Shown: positions 1 to 8,659, numbered from the stretch's first letter. The stretch: 64,000 nucleotides of DNA from JBAOHV01 sp963714875 (GCA_963714875.1 CAVQQI010000011.1:1434361-1498360); one strand, 5' to 3'. Translations and numbers: made by a program. The notes: generated by a model not told the origin, from the sequence alone.

Positions 1-141
1 GTTCACGGTGCCAGAGGCGCTCGTGTCGCCCGTGTCGCCGGAGGCGCCATCGGTGTCATCGCTGCTGCAGGCGCCGAGCACCATGACAGCGGCAAGGGGG
101 AGCGCCAGCATCTTGAGCCAACGGCGCGTAGTGGGATTCAC
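1..141 (-). CDS. Lipoprotein N-terminus, probably phosphate-binding PstS (partial)
   Basis: Only the first 47 codons are in the window; the gene runs off the left edge. The GTG start at 141 is preceded by a GAGGAGG ribosome site about 9 bases upstream. The protein starts with a basic n-region (RRWLK), then a hydrophobic stretch ending in the lipobox LGAC followed by SSDD and an S/T/G/D-rich linker, so it is a secreted lipid-anchored protein. The identity as PstS, the periplasmic phosphate-binding subunit of the Pst ABC transporter, is inferred from two things: a PHO-box-like direct repeat lies just upstream, and ppk and a Nudix gene are the next genes on the same strand. In many actinobacteria ppk, a mutT-type gene and pst genes are neighbours. 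The binding domain itself is not visible, so any solute-binding lipoprotein is possible. Confidence 0.55.
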   Translation of the reverse strand, partial: MNPTTRRWLKMLALPLAAVMVLGACSSDDTDGASGDTGDTSASGTVN

Positions 142-244
142 GGATTGCACCCTCCTCGGGTTCACTTCTCGTCACTCTCGACGTGCCGGGCATCGGACCC
201 GACAGGTGCGAACAGTAGGCAGGGGTCCTGAACGACCTGCAGCG

Positions 245-277
245 TTCAGGTGAACGACAGGTGAACGACCGCGCAAC
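245..277 (-). promoter_or_regulatory. PHO box (PhoP-type 11-bp direct repeats) upstream of the lipoprotein gene
   Basis: On the minus strand, two adjacent 11-bp units read GTTCACCTGTC (266-256) and GTTCACCTGAA (255-245). A weaker unit, GTTGCGCGGTC (277-267), precedes them. This matches the 11-bp direct-repeat layout with a GTTCACC core known for PhoP boxes of Streptomyces pst promoters. It lies about 104 bases upstream of the GTG start at 141. Phosphate-starvation control of the downstream gene is inferred from the match. Confidence 0.7.
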
Positions 278-302
278 TCTGCGCGGTCGCAGCATCCGGG
301 CC

Positions 303-731
303 TCAGCTGTGGGTCCCGGGCGGGTCCGGGACGTCGAAGGAGCGCACGACCGACCGGTCGGAATCGAACGAACCGAGGTGGTCGAACTCGGCGAGGCTCA
401 CCCAACGGATCTCGTCCACCTCGTCGTCGGGCGAGAATCCCTCATCGTGCTCGACGGTCATCTCCCACCAGCGGACGACCTTGTCCTCGCCGCGTGCGGT
501 CACGTAGCGGACCGTGTCGAGCTCGATGCCGAGCCGACACCTCAGCCCGGTCTCCTCGGCGACCTCGCGCAGCGCCGTGTCCTCGTCACGTTCGCCGCGA
601 TGCGCCTTGCCCTTGGGCAGGCTCCAGTCGTCGTAGCGGGGACGGTGCACGACCACGATCTCGATCCCGGAGTCGGCTCGGCGCCACACCAGCCCACCGG
701 CGGCACGCACCACACGCCCCGAACCGCTCAT
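303..731 (-). CDS. Nudix hydrolase (MutT1-like, single domain)
   Basis: A 142-residue Nudix protein hydrolysing nucleoside diphosphates linked to another group. The Nudix box GX5EX7REUXEEXGU is complete at about residues 41-63 (GKAHRGE, then REVAEETGL). I chose the internal ATG at 731 because it overlaps the ppk stop codon by four bases (ATGA), implying translational coupling; an upstream ATG at 818 would run far into ppk. In mycobacteria a MutT1 protein with an extra histidine-phosphatase domain is encoded beside ppk; here only the Nudix domain is present. Possible substrates are 8-oxo-dGTP, diadenosine polyphosphates or other diphosphates; the sequence does not decide. Confidence 0.88.
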   Translation of the reverse strand: MSGSGRVVRAAGGLVWRRADSGIEIVVVHRPRYDDWSLPKGKAHRGERDEDTALREVAEETGLRCRLGIELDTVRYVTARGEDKVVRWWEMTVEHDEGFSPDDEVDEIRWVSLAEFDHLGSFDSDRSVVRSFDVPDPPGTHS

Positions 732-2791
732 CTCAACTCCACCGTGGCGCGCTGCAGCGCGAGCTGCTGCAGCTCGACGTGGGTCTCCAGGGTGCCCCGG
801 CGCGGCATCCGACCCCACTCGTCATCGTCCAGCAACCAGGCGAGGGTGTCATCGGCCAGGCTCACGGCCAGGATCTCGTCGATGCGATGACGGAGCTGGG
901 GGTCCTCGATGGGCACCATGGCCTCGACACGACGGTCCAGGTTGCGCGGCATCAGGTCGGCCGAGCCCATGTAGTGCACCGGCTCACCGATGCCCCCACC
1001 GTTGGCGAATCGGTAGATGCGGGAGTGCTCGAGGTACCGGCCCAACACGCTGCGCACCGTGATGTTCTCCGACAGCCCGGGCACCCCGGCCCGCAGGCAG
1101 CAGATGCCCCGCACGATCAGGTCGACCCGGACGCCGTCGGTGGAGGCTGCGTACAGCTCGTCGATCATCCCGGCGTCGACCAGGCTGTTCATCTTCATGA
1201 TGATGTGCCCGGTGCCCGCCGGCGCAGCCCGCTCGCGTCGGACCAGCTCGACGAGACCCGGACGCAGCGAGTGGGGAGCACACAACAGCCGCTCGTAGTG
1301 CACGTCTCGGGCGTACCCGGTGAGGTAGTTGAACAGCTGGCTCAGGTCCGAACCGATCTGCGGCTCGACCGTCAGCAGACCGATGTCCTCGTAGAGCCGC
1401 GCCGTGCGGGAGTTGTAGTTCCCGGTGCCGATGTGGCAGTAGCGGCGCACACCGTCCGCCTCGTCGCGCACCACCAGACAGGTCTTCGTGTGCGTCTTCA
1501 GCCCGACGAGGCCGTACACGACGTGCACACCCGCCTGCTCGAGTCGCCGCGCCCATTCGATGTTGCGCTCCTCGTCGAAGCGCGCCTTCAGCTCCACCAG
1601 CGCCACGACCTGTTTGCCCTGCTCGGCTGCGTGGATGAGCGAACCGACGATGGGGCTGTCACCAGAGGTGCGGTACAGCGTCAACTTGATCGTCAGGACC
1701 AACGGGTCGTTGGCGGCCTGGCGGATGAACTCCTCGACCGAGCTGACGAAGCTGTCGTAGGGGTGGTGCACCAGGATGTCGCCATCGCTGATGGCAGCGA
1801 AGATGTCACGCTCGCCCTCGTCCTCGTCGTGGCTCAGCCGGCGCTGGGTCACCGGCACGAAGTCCGGGTACTTCAGCTCGGGGCGCTCCATGTCGTACAC
1901 CGCGAACAGCCCACCCAGGTCGACCGGCGCCGCGTGTGCGAACACGTCGTCGTCGGTCAGCTCCAGCTCGACGCGGATCAGTTCGAGCGCCTCGGCAGAG
2001 ATGTCGTCCTCGACCTCGAGGCGCACCGCCTTGCCGAAGCGTCGGCGACGCAGCTCCATCTCGATCGCCGCGAGCAGGTCGTCGGCCTCCTCGTCCTCGA
2101 CGGTGAGGTCCGCGTTGCGGGTGACACGGAAGCTCACGCTGTCGAGCACCTCCATGCCGGGGAAGAGCTGGGTGAGGTGCACCGCGATGACCTGCTCGAG
2201 CGGCACGAAGCGCTCGCCGTCCGGCAGCACGACGAACCGGGGCAGCAACGACGGCACCTTGACCCGGGCGAAGCGCCGCTCGCCGGTGTGCGGATCTCCG
2301 ACGATCACGCCCAGGTTCAGCGACAACGTCGAGATGTAGGGGAACGGGTGGCCCGGATCGACCGCGAGCGGTGTGAGCACCGGGAAGATGCGACGTTGGA
2401 ACTCGTCGGTGAGCCACTCCCGGTCGTCGTCGTCGAGCTGGGACCAGCTGGAGAAGCGAATGCCCACCTCTGCCAGGGACCTGCAGATGGGCCCCAGGAA
2501 CAGCTCGTCAGCCCGGGCGGTCAGCCCGCGTGCCCGGGCCAGGATCGCCTCGAGCTGCTCCGAGGCGGTCATCCCGTCGACGCTGCGACGGGTGACTCCC
2601 GCCGCTACGCGCTCCTTGAGACCGGCGACACGCACCTGGAAGAACTCGTCGAGGTTCTGACTGAAGATCGCCAGGAACTTGACCCGCTCCAACAGCGGTG
2701 TCGCAGGATCCTCGGCAAGGGTGAGCACCCGCGAGTTGAAGTCCAACCAGGAGAGCTCACGGTTGAGGTAGCGGCGCTCGACGTCGGACAT
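728..2791 (-). CDS. ppk: Polyphosphate kinase 1
   Basis: Reversibly transfers the terminal phosphate of ATP to polyphosphate. The 687-residue length is normal for Ppk1. The N-terminal domain begins with the conserved NRELSWLDFNSRVL segment and continues with NLDEFFQVRVAGL. The two phospholipase-D-like catalytic domains carry HIGTGNYN at about residue 450, containing the histidine that is autophosphorylated in the family, and HYMGSADLMPRNLDRR at about residue 600, with the second conserved histidine. The gene is coupled by an ATGA overlap to the Nudix gene and followed by the probable pstS, so the group probably serves phosphate storage and uptake. No frame problems were seen. Confidence 0.97.
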   Translation of the reverse strand: MSDVERRYLNRELSWLDFNSRVLTLAEDPATPLLERVKFLAIFSQNLDEFFQVRVAGLKERVAAGVTRRSVDGMTASEQLEAILARARGLTARADELFLGPICRSLAEVGIRFSSWSQLDDDDREWLTDEFQRRIFPVLTPLAVDPGHPFPYISTLSLNLGVIVGDPHTGERRFARVKVPSLLPRFVVLPDGERFVPLEQVIAVHLTQLFPGMEVLDSVSFRVTRNADLTVEDEEADDLLAAIEMELRRRRFGKAVRLEVEDDISAEALELIRVELELTDDDVFAHAAPVDLGGLFAVYDMERPELKYPDFVPVTQRRLSHDEDEGERDIFAAISDGDILVHHPYDSFVSSVEEFIRQAANDPLVLTIKLTLYRTSGDSPIVGSLIHAAEQGKQVVALVELKARFDEERNIEWARRLEQAGVHVVYGLVGLKTHTKTCLVVRDEADGVRRYCHIGTGNYNSRTARLYEDIGLLTVEPQIGSDLSQLFNYLTGYARDVHYERLLCAPHSLRPGLVELVRRERAAPAGTGHIIMKMNSLVDAGMIDELYAASTDGVRVDLIVRGICCLRAGVPGLSENITVRSVLGRYLEHSRIYRFANGGGIGEPVHYMGSADLMPRNLDRRVEAMVPIEDPQLRHRIDEILAVSLADDTLAWLLDDDEWGRMPRRGTLETHVELQQLALQRATVELR

Positions 2792-2853
2792 CCGCCGATC
2801 CTACCGAGCGCCCACGGCACCCCCGATCCGTGTGCGCGGTGGCGGAGCTGGCC

Positions 2854-3141
2854 TCAGCGGTTGGCGTACTCGTCCTCGCCCAGGTCCCACTCGAGCTGGA
2901 TCAGCTCACGCTCCGCGTCGCGGTTGACCCGCTCCTTGTTGCGTCGGAACTGCGGATCGTGGGGCGGCAACAGCATCAGACGGGCGTTGACGCGCGGACG
3001 GAACTCGTCCACCACCCGCTGCTCGCCCCAGTCCCAGCGGATCTCCCAGTGCGGGGCGACCGGCCCCAGGTACACGATCGTCGAGTGCGCCACGGGGGGC
3101 TCGGTCGGGGCGGCATCATCGAACGCTCGGTGATCAGACAT
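2854..3141 (-). CDS. Small protein of unknown function (95 aa)
   Basis: I do not recognise this family. It encodes a soluble, charged protein without signal peptide or membrane segment. The centre is rich in W, R and P (HWEIRWDWGEQRVVDEFRP) and the C-terminal third is a charged helix (RRNKERVNRDAERE). It sits between htrA and ppk on the same strand, 62 bases before ppk, so it may be cotranscribed. The ATG at 3141 directly follows the foot of a stable hairpin at 3141-3169, with no free Shine-Dalgarno sequence. The high third-position GC and the tight fit between neighbours support a real gene. Confidence 0.65.
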   Translation of the reverse strand: MSDHRAFDDAAPTEPPVAHSTIVYLGPVAPHWEIRWDWGEQRVVDEFRPRVNARLMLLPPHDPQFRRNKERVNRDAERELIQLEWDLGEDEYANR

Positions 3142-3169
3142 GACCCGCCAGCATACTGCCGGCGGGTCA
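3141..3169 (-). other. Hairpin at the start of the 95-aa gene
   Basis: Arms TGACCCGCC (3141-3149) and GGCGGGTCA (3161-3169) pair perfectly, with extra GC pairs inside the 11-base loop. The stem lies 49 bases downstream of the htrA stop and ends at the ATG of the next gene. It lacks a T-tract. It may be a terminator or attenuator for htrA, or may hide the translation start of the small gene. Confidence 0.5.
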
Positions 3170-3217
3170 CGTCACTGCACCGGAGGGCTCCGGCCGCACC
3201 TCCGATGCTGCGCCGGC

Positions 3218-4668
3218 TCAGTCGCCCGCGAGGGTGGCGGTGACGCTCTGGGTCTGCCCCGACCGTTCGATGACGACCTCGATCTGTTCGCCGACGGACT
3301 TGGCGCGCACCGCCTGGCCGACATCGGATGCGGTGCGGATGCGCCGACCGTCGACCTGGACGATCACGTCGCCGGTCTGCAGCCCGGCAGCGGCCGCGCC
3401 GGAACCGGACTGGACCTTCTGCACGAAGGCACCGGCGGTCGCGGTGATCGAGAACCGCTGGGTGACGCTGGGGTCGACCGCCGAGACGTCGAGGGTCTCG
3501 ACGCCCAGCACCGGGCGAGCACCTGCGACCTCCCGGCCGGACTTCAGGTCGTCGATGATCCCCGTGATGGAGTCGATCGACAACGCGAACCCGACGTTCT
3601 GGGCATCGGCGAGGATGGCGGTGTTGATGCCGACCACCTGACCGGCGGCGTTGAGCAGCGGGCCGCCGGAGTTGCCGGGATTGATCGCTGCGTCGGTCTG
3701 GATCAGCTCGGACAGCGTGTCGCCCGATGGCGAGCGGATCGACCGGTTGAGCGCCGAGACGATGCCGGTGGTGACGCTCGGCGTGTCGCCCAGGTTGAGT
3801 GCGTTGCCGATGGCGACGACGTCGTCGCCGACCTGCAGGTCGCCGGACGCCCCGAGCTCGGCCGGAGTGACCGGCTCGGTCAGACCTTCGGCCTGCACCA
3901 GCGCGACGTCGTACTCGGGGGCCGCGCCGATGACCCTGGCCTCGGCGGTCTGCCCGTCGGCGAAGTCCACCTCGATGGTGCGGGCGTTGTCGATGACGTG
4001 GGCGTTGGTGAGCACGAGCCCGTCCTCGGTCAGCACGACCCCGGATCCCGCTGCGTCGCCCTGGCGACTGCCGGTGTGCAGCGAGGCGACCGAGGGGCTG
4101 ACCTTGTCGAGCAGGCCCTTCAGGTCGAGGTTCTCCCCCGCCATGCTGTTCGACGGGCGGCCCTGCTCGGCGACCACCGGGGTCGCCTGGGTCGAGGTCG
4201 CGTCCTGTCGGTCCCACAGCGCGGCGCCGACCACGCCGCCGGCGACGATCGCGCCGACCAGTCCGCCGACGAGCGCCGTGCGGATGTGACCACCACGAGG
4301 GGCCGGGCTGCCGCCGGGTGCGGTGCCCCCGGTGCCTCCGGGGCCGCACCGCCGGCACCGCCGGCGCCGCCGTTGCCACCCACAGCAACCGGCGGGCCGA
4401 ACGAGGTCGGCGCGTACGGCGGCGGGGTGGCGGAGCCTGCGGGCGTCGCCCACCCGTGGTCACCCAGCGGCATCGACGAGGTCGGCGCCGACCCCGAGGT
4501 CGGCGGCATGGCCGGGCGGCCGGCGAGCGGCGGTGACGTGGGTCGGGCCGCGTCGGGCAGGACGGAATCCGGACGGACCGGGTCGGGCGTGCTGGAGGGA
4601 GGGTTCCACTGCGGCGGTGCGGAGGATGGTGTCGGATCCGATGCCGGAGGGTGTTCGTTGTTCGCCAT
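3218..4668 (-). CDS. HtrA/DegP-like membrane-anchored serine protease with PDZ domain (frameshifted)
   Basis: An envelope-stress protease and chaperone anchored with its catalytic domain outside the membrane. From the ATG at 4668 (MANNEHPPASD) there is a Pro/Ala/Gly-rich cytoplasmic tail of about 115 residues. The frame then shifts near 4310-4325, in a GC-rich run, into the frame carrying one membrane helix (HIRTALVGGLVGAIVAGGVV), the trypsin-like domain and one PDZ domain. The catalytic triad is visible: His in TNAHVID, Asp in YDVALVQ, Ser in GNSGGPLLN. The PDZ signature is AAGLQTGDVIVQVDGRRI near the C-terminus. Actinobacterial HtrA proteins often have such proline-rich N-termini, so one base error is more likely than a real break. 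A divergent whiB lies upstream. Confidence 0.88.
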
Positions 4669-4722
4669 GGGTCGAGTATGCGGCATCGAGGGTCGCTGTC
4701 GACACGCCGGGGGCCTCAGTCC

Positions 4723-4734
4723 GAGAGCGCTCTC
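4723..4734. promoter_or_regulatory. Palindrome in the htrA-whiB divergent intergenic region
   Basis: GAGAGCGCTCTC is a perfect 12-bp palindrome 55 bases upstream of the htrA start and about 145 bases upstream of whiB. The position would suit an operator for htrA. No regulator can be named from the sequence. Confidence 0.3.
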
Positions 4735-4879
4735 AGAGCCCCGTGAGCCGACCCTCAGACGGAGCGGGCCGGCAACGGTTCCCCGACGCGGAGCTCGCAG
4801 CAGCGTCACCTCGCGCCGAGGGCTCGCAGTGCGGTGCTCTGAAAGAACGCTCAGTCCCCGACATGTCCCGGGGAACAAA

Positions 4880-5170
4880 ATGGCGGGTCAACACGTCAGA
4901 CTCACCACTATGAAGGCACGAGCTGTCGATACACATTGGATGTCGGTCGGGAACTGCGCCGACAAGCCACCGAGCCTGTTCTTCCCCTCCGACGGAGTCG
5001 GGGTGGACGTCGCTCGTCGGGTCTGCGCCGACTGTCCGGTCAAGTCCGAGTGCTTGGAGTACGCGCTCGCCAACCGCATCGATCACGGTGTGTGGGGCGG
5101 GACCTCGGAACGCGAACGGCGGCGCATCATCAAGGCCCGGTCGCGCGAGAAGGTCGCCCAGCACAGCTGA
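4880..5170 (+). CDS. WhiB-family iron-sulfur transcriptional regulator
   Basis: Encodes a Wbl protein: a small [4Fe-4S]-binding regulator confined to Actinobacteria and their phages, which usually acts by binding the sigma-factor region 4. The four cluster cysteines are seen as NC followed 22 residues later by CADCPVKSEC. The G-[VI]-W-G-G turn (GVWGGTSERERRRI) and the basic C-terminal DNA-contact tail follow. I chose the ATG at 4880 because GGGGA lies about seven bases upstream; an ATG at 4910 is also possible and gives 86 residues. It is transcribed divergently from htrA and converges with tatA. It differs from the second WhiB at 6164 by lacking its acidic N-terminus. Confidence 0.92.
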   Translation: MAGQHVRLTTMKARAVDTHWMSVGNCADKPPSLFFPSDGVGVDVARRVCADCPVKSECLEYALANRIDHGVWGGTSERERRRIIKARSREKVAQHS

Positions 5171-5198
5171 CCGGGCGACACCCGTTCCGAATGGCTGA

Positions 5199-5217
5199 CC
5201 GAGCGCCACGCGCTCGG
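5199..5217 (+). terminator. Hairpin between convergent whiB and tatA
   Basis: CCGAGCG (5199-5205) and CGCTCGG (5211-5217) form a 7-bp stem with a 5-base loop, between the whiB stop at 5170 and the tatA stop at 5235. There is no T-tract. A bidirectional terminator is plausible but not proven. Confidence 0.4.
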
Positions 5218-5234
5218 ATCCGCCGTGGTCCGAC

Positions 5235-5432
5235 TCAGGTGTCCTTCGCTGCGGTGCCCTTGTCGACAGCCTTCTTGTCGTCACCCTCGTCGTCGTCCGC
5301 GCCTTCGGCGAGGCCGGACTTGAACTCCTTCTGGGCCTGACCGAGGCTCTTGGCGAGCTTGGGGATCTGCGACCCGCCGAAGAGCACCAGGGCGACGATC
5401 ACGACGATGATCCACTCGTTGCCACTGAACAT
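5235..5432 (-). CDS. tatA: Twin-arginine translocase subunit TatA/E
   Basis: A 65-residue pore-forming component of the Tat system, which exports folded proteins. It shows the full family pattern: short N-terminal membrane helix (EWIIVVIVALVLFGGSQIP) ending in the FG hinge, an amphipathic helix (KLAKSLGQAQKEFKSGL) and an acidic, disordered tail. The length is typical of actinobacterial TatA. No tatB or tatC is in the window, as expected because tatA is often separate in this phylum. Confidence 0.92.
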   Translation of the reverse strand: MFSGNEWIIVVIVALVLFGGSQIPKLAKSLGQAQKEFKSGLAEGADDDEGDDKKAVDKGTAAKDT

Positions 5433-5486
5433 GTCTGCAACCCTACAGGTCCCATCGCTCGGAACAGCGTCGCAGGAGGTCGGGCC

Positions 5487-6126
5487 GTGACCCCATCGGA
5501 GTCCGCACCCGACCCGGCGCCGCGCGCCGCTGCCCAGCGCACTGCCGCTCGGCTGGCTCGCCGCTCACTCGACCCGACGACACGATCAGCTGCCGAGGCA
5601 TCGATCGCAGCGCTGGTGCTCTCGCTCGACGAGCTCCGCGAACCGGGCCGTATCGGGTCGTACCACGCCGCGGACGGCGAGGTGGACCTGTCGCCCCTCA
5701 CTCCTGCGCTCCGGCTGCAGGGTTGGCGTGTGCACCTGCCGGTCATCGGGTCTGCGAACTCGATGCGCTTCAGCGAGTGGCCGCCCGGCGGGCAGCTCGC
5801 CCCCAACAGGTTCGGCATCCTCGAGCCGGTGCTCGACCCGTCGGGCCGGAACTGGTGGAACGGTGGAACGCTCCGATGGAACCGGACCTGTCGACGCGAC
5901 GGAACTCGACGTGGTGGTCGTACCGTGTGTGGCGGTCGACCCCTCCGGACACCGCCTGGGTTTCGGGGCGGGCTACTACGACCGGGCCCTCGCCGAGCCG
6001 AGCGAGGTGACCACGGTGGGCGTGGTGTTCGAGGTGCAGGTCGTCGACCGGATCGAGCCAGCGCCGTGGGACGTGCCACTGGACGTGATCGTCACCGAGT
6101 CGCGGGTGATCCGCCCGGATCGCTGA
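5487..6126 (+). CDS. 5-formyltetrahydrofolate cyclo-ligase (one frameshift)
   Basis: ATP-dependent conversion of 5-formyl-THF to 5,10-methenyl-THF, the step that salvages folinic acid. The start is GTG at 5487 with GGAGG eight bases upstream. The N-terminal half reads in one frame up to FGILEPVLDPSGR and the C-terminal half in another frame from DATELDVVVVPCVAVD to the stop at 6126. The shift lies at about 5835-5880, around the near-repeat ggtggaacggtggaacg. Diagnostic motif GFGAGYYDR (Gly-rich loop) is in the second part. The joined length of about 212 residues is normal for the family, so a sequencing indel is the simplest reading. Confidence 0.85.
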
Positions 6127-6163
6127 GCTGCGGACAGCGGGGCGGACGACGCCGAGGGCGCCC

Positions 6164-6466
6164 TCAGGCGGTGCGGGTCTGCTGGGCCGCACGGGCCAGC
6201 GCACGCTGGCGGCGGATGCGGCGGCGTTCCCGCTCGCTCAGCCCACCCCAGATGCCGAACTTCTCGCCGTTCGCCAAGGCGTACTCGAGGCAGTCCTCGC
6301 GTACCACGCACCCCTGGCAGACCGACTTGGCCTCCTTGGTGGAGGCACCGCGCTCCGGGAAGAACAGGTCAGGATCGACGCCGAGGCAGTTGGCGAACAT
6401 CTGCCAACTCTCCGCCTCCGCGACCTCGTCCATGTTCTCCATGTCGTCCTCCGTAGCGTCGATCAT
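6164..6466 (-). CDS. WhiB-family regulator (WhiB2/WhmD-like)
   Basis: A 100-residue Wbl protein. Cysteines follow the usual pattern (NC, then CQGCVVREDC), then GIWGGLSERERRRIRRQR as the turn and basic tail. The acidic N-terminal extension (MIDATEDDMENMDEVAEAE) resembles that of WhiB2/WhmD proteins, which act in cell division and septation; that assignment is tentative. I chose ATG 6466 over the upstream ATG at 6523 because CGGGGGAGG lies directly before it. A strong operator-like region with two palindromes lies just upstream (6514-6547). Confidence 0.92.
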   Translation of the reverse strand: MIDATEDDMENMDEVAEAESWQMFANCLGVDPDLFFPERGASTKEAKSVCQGCVVREDCLEYALANGEKFGIWGGLSERERRRIRRQRALARAAQQTRTA

Positions 6467-6513
6467 GTCTGCCTCCCCCGGTCCTGTGCGGTTGGCCCCG
6501 CGGGCAGGAACCC

Positions 6514-6547
6514 ACAACGTCACGACGTTGTAATTACATCGATGTAA
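6514..6547 (-). promoter_or_regulatory. Double palindrome upstream of whiB (6164-6466)
   Basis: Two adjacent dyads stand in an unusually AT-rich patch: ACAACGTC-AC-GACGTTGT (6514-6531, perfect 8-bp arms) and TTACATCGATGTAA (6534-6547, perfect 14-bp palindrome). They lie 48-81 bases upstream of the start at 6466, where a promoter or operator is expected. The binding protein is unknown. Confidence 0.6.
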
Positions 6548-6655
6548 GGATTCATACTGACCCTGTCGGCGCCGAAACGCAAGCCGATCTTGTGTTCCTG
6601 TTCACCTCGGGTCGCGGGCGCCGAACCGATGTCGGCCCACGGCGCGGAGCGAGGG

Positions 6656-8659
6656 TCAGCGACGGGCGCGGAGCATCTGGCGCTTCTGCTCGATGAAGTC
6701 CACCAGCACGTAGTCGCCGAGCGTCTGGGGCGTGGTGAAGAACGCACGGCCGCCGTTGAGCTGCGTCAGCTGCTCGATGAAGTGCTGCAGGCTCCGATCC
6801 GGGTCCAACATGAAGGTGTTGATCCGGATGTCGTCGCGGGTGCAGCGAGCCACTTCGAGCATCGTCGCATCGACGGTCGCCCGCACCGGCGGGTAGTGGA
6901 ACTCCGGCTCGCCGTAGCTGTTGATGTGGGCGGTCGGCTCACCATCGGTGATCATCACGATCTGCTTGGTGCCGTGCTGGCGCGACAGCAGCTGACGGGC
7001 CAGCTGGAAGCCGTGCTGCATGTTGGTTCCGTAGACGAAGTCCCAGCTCACCTCGGGCAGTTGCTCGGCGGTGAGGACGCGAGCCACCTCGGAGAACCCG
7101 ACGATGCCCAGGTAGTCGCGCGGGTACTGCATGGAGATCAGTGCGTGCAGCGCCATCGCGACCTTCTTCGCGGGCAGGAAGTTGTCGCGCATCGGCATCG
7201 ACAGCGACAGGTCCAGCATCAGCACCGTGGAGGACCGCACGATGTGCTCGGTCTCCTCGATCTCGAAGTCGTCGGGGATCAGATGCACAGGAGAGGTCTC
7301 GCCGCGCATGATCGCGTTGCGGATCGTCCGACCGATGCTCAGGTTGAACGGGTCTCCCCACTCGTAGGGCTTGGTCTGGTGGTTGCGTTCGTGACCGGTG
7401 CCGCGCGACTCCAGCTCGTGGGAGCCCAACTGGTCGCGATCGAGCTTGGCGAAGAGCTCGGCCAGGGCGTTCTGGCCGAGCCGGCGCATGCCCTTGGGGG
7501 TCAGCTCCATGCGGCCTTCACGCTGTTCGACCAGTCCCGCCTCGGTCAGCATCTTGGTGATCTCGGCCATCCGCTCCAGGCTGGCGGCCGACTCGTCACC
7601 GAGCAGCTCCCGCACCCTGTCGACGTCTGCCTCTGCGAGCGCGCCGGGGTTGGGTGCGGAGCGCATGAGCTGTTCCAACTGGTCCAGATCACCGAGCTCG
7701 CCCATCAGCGCGTTCGCGCTGCCCATGTCGAGCGGGTCCACCCCGTCGAACCGGTAGCTGTTGTCCCAGCCCGCGTCCGGCACCGCCTGGCGCAGGTTCT
7801 GCCCCAGCTGTTCGACCTGCCAGCGCAGGTCCATGTCCTCGAGCAGCTGGTCCGACAGCTGCTGGAGCTGTTGACGCTGCTCGGGGGTCATCGAGTTGAG
7901 CATCGCCTGCGCTGCGGCCATGCGGCGCGCCATGACCTCGAGCAGCTCGTCGAGGGTCTGGGGGTTCTCGGGGAAGAACTCACCGTGACGCTCCATGAAC
8001 CCGTCGAAGTCCGGCTCCTCGCCCGCGGCGCGCTGCTCCAGCATGTGGTTCAGCTCGGCCATCATGTCCTTCATGGCGGCCATGTCCTCGGGGGACATCG
8101 AACCCATCGCACCGGACATCTGGTCGACGGTCTGCTGCATCAGCTGCTGACGCAGCTGGTCGACCAGCTCCTCGAAGCGCTGCTGGGCCTCGTTCGATGC
8201 GAAGTCGTAGTGCTCCAGCCCCTTGACCTGGCCCGCCAGGTCCGGCGGCAACATGTCCAGCTCCAGGTGCTTGCCCGCGACGGACTCCTCGGTCAGCTCC
8301 TGTCGCCGTTGATCGCCGGCGGCCTTCGCCTGTTCGAGCTGGGCGTCGAGCTGATCGCGCTCCTGTTGGACGAGCTCACGCAGCTCCTTGGCGATGTCGT
8401 CGTAGACACCTCCCAGGTCGTACTGCTCCAGGGTCTCCTCGCGACGCTGGCGGATCTTGTCGAGCATCTCGCGGATGCCCTCGATGCGCTCGCCGTTGCG
8501 GTCCTCGAACCCCTGCTGCATCATGCGCCGCAGCGCCGAGTTCAGGTCCCCGTGGTAGAGCAGGTCGTCGGTCAGCTGCTCCATGACGTCGAGCGCATCG
8601 ACGTCGTAGCCGCGCTGGGTGCCGTCCCACGGGGAGTACCGGAACCTCGGTCGCGCCAT
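6656..8659 (-). CDS. von Willebrand factor A domain protein, partner of a MoxR/ChlI-type AAA+ ATPase
   Basis: A 667-residue soluble protein. Residues about 60-350 are Q/E/M-rich and helical, probably coiled coil. The C-terminal vWA domain has a metal-ion-dependent adhesion site: MLDLSLSM at about residue 485 (DxSxS) and TDGEPTA at about 570. The gene lies downstream of, and on the same strand as, an AAA+ ATPase (8791-10224). AAA+/vWA pairs of this kind act as metal-cofactor insertion or protein-remodelling chaperones, as in the CoxD/CoxE, NorQ/NorD and magnesium chelatase I/D families. The client is unknown. It is not magnesium chelatase D: the fused AAA domain is missing. Confidence 0.85.
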   Translation of the reverse strand: MARPRFRYSPWDGTQRGYDVDALDVMEQLTDDLLYHGDLNSALRRMMQQGFEDRNGERIEGIREMLDKIRQRREETLEQYDLGGVYDDIAKELRELVQQERDQLDAQLEQAKAAGDQRRQELTEESVAGKHLELDMLPPDLAGQVKGLEHYDFASNEAQQRFEELVDQLRQQLMQQTVDQMSGAMGSMSPEDMAAMKDMMAELNHMLEQRAAGEEPDFDGFMERHGEFFPENPQTLDELLEVMARRMAAAQAMLNSMTPEQRQQLQQLSDQLLEDMDLRWQVEQLGQNLRQAVPDAGWDNSYRFDGVDPLDMGSANALMGELGDLDQLEQLMRSAPNPGALAEADVDRVRELLGDESAASLERMAEITKMLTEAGLVEQREGRMELTPKGMRRLGQNALAELFAKLDRDQLGSHELESRGTGHERNHQTKPYEWGDPFNLSIGRTIRNAIMRGETSPVHLIPDDFEIEETEHIVRSSTVLMLDLSLSMPMRDNFLPAKKVAMALHALISMQYPRDYLGIVGFSEVARVLTAEQLPEVSWDFVYGTNMQHGFQLARQLLSRQHGTKQIVMITDGEPTAHINSYGEPEFHYPPVRATVDATMLEVARCTRDDIRINTFMLDPDRSLQHFIEQLTQLNGGRAFFTTPQTLGDYVLVDFIEQKRQMLRARR

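Noticed and set aside
494..3133. An 879-codon plus-strand open frame over ppk
   Set aside because: It is the antisense shadow of ppk in high-GC DNA; the minus strand carries all conserved Ppk motifs.
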